A stretch of 5,213 bases of DNA from Spirochaetaceae bacterium (GTDB taxonomy: Bacteria > Spirochaetota > Spirochaetia > SZUA-6 > Bin103): positions 1 through 5,213 of the forward strand of contig JAPOQV010000028.1 of the NCBI GenBank assembly GCA_026710565.1, read 5' to 3'. Positions 5,144-5,213 of the stretch are shown here, piece after piece (positions within the stretch are counted from its first letter, which is position 1; the number at the start of each line of letters is the position of its first letter). A program made the position numbers and the translations under genes. The notes beneath the pieces were generated by a model, which was given only the letters and a program-made list of their open reading frames with translations, was not told where the DNA came from and made no database searches.

Positions 5144-5213
5144 TGGAACGGAGCGGTGCGGGTGCTTGGCGGTGCGGGCACCGGGAAGACCGTGGCCGCG
5201 ATACACCGCGCAC
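5144..5213 (+). pseudogene. UvrD-like SF1 helicase fragment starting at motif I, continues beyond window
   Basis: One frame away from the SF2 fragment, WNGAVRVLGGAGTGKTVAAI plus HRA reads to the right edge. The xNGPaRVxGgaGTGKTvvalHRA pattern is the signature of motif I in UvrD/Rep-type superfamily 1 helicases; the HRA that follows GKT distinguishes it from the TECFL tail of SF2 motif I just upstream. The N-terminal portion of this helicase and any start codon are missing on the left. The right part leaves the window, so downstream integrity cannot be judged. If the join is real, this is a helicase lacking its beginning. An intact in-frame fusion is excluded because the two helicase pieces are in different frames. 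Confidence 0.6.

Noticed and set aside
1..5213. CRISPR arrays, tRNA genes, insertion-sequence ends or attachment sites
   Set aside because: No regularly spaced repeats, tRNA-like cloverleaf, long terminal inverted repeats or integrase gene could be seen by eye.

Overview
The window is GC-rich bacterial DNA with dense, almost entirely plus-strand gene content. It looks like an accessory or defence-island segment rather than a housekeeping locus. No rRNA, tRNA or taxon-diagnostic core gene is present. High GC, one probable leaderless promoter (TANNNT six bases before an ATG) and the protein families would suit Acidobacteriota, Actinomycetota or GC-rich Pseudomonadota, and I cannot choose between them. 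All family names come from reading motifs by eye; no search was run.

Layout. (1) 3-452: C-terminal part of a DUF72 (YecE-like) protein entering from the left edge. (2) 575-1140: a compact, apparently intact ParD/ParE toxin-antitoxin pair with GTGA overlap and a likely promoter of its own. (3) 1144-1811: remnant of a large SNF2-type helicase, similar in character to DISARM DrmD-like helicases. N- and C-terminal pieces survive in three reading frames and the whole ATPase core is missing. (4) 1932-2450: the start of a large Eco57I-like DNA methyltransferase, which breaks off after about 63 residues and runs into an unidentified, protein-like but frameshifted segment. (5) 2473-4281: three intact, tightly packed genes encoding soluble proteins of unknown function (230, 213 and 145 aa). 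This is the best candidate for an undescribed system. (6) 4278-4553: a ribbon-helix-helix-like antitoxin overlapping the third gene by ATGA, with its middle in the wrong frame because of two compensating indels. It is followed by about a dozen codons of a PIN-domain toxin. (7) About 4551-4676: a piece of an Rpn-family (PD-(D/E)XK, Transposase_31) nuclease. (8) 4817-5143: the start of a DEAD/DEAH SF2 helicase, frameshifted early and broken right after motif I. It is joined to (9) 5144-5213: motif I of a different, UvrD-like SF1 helicase that leaves the window.

Taken together, the window is a mosaic. Remnants of a DISARM-like or restriction-type cluster (SNF2 helicase, N6-adenine methyltransferase, DEAD helicase, possibly DUF72) are interrupted by small intact modules: ParDE and the three-gene unknown cassette. 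Intact overlapping genes beside gene fragments argue for real decay and deletion, but small indels could partly be sequencing error, and the fusion of two helicases at the right end could be an assembly chimera. The three-gene cassette, with ATGA coupling between genes 1 and 2 and between gene 3 and the antitoxin remnant, probably works (or worked) as one transcription unit; its function is unknown.
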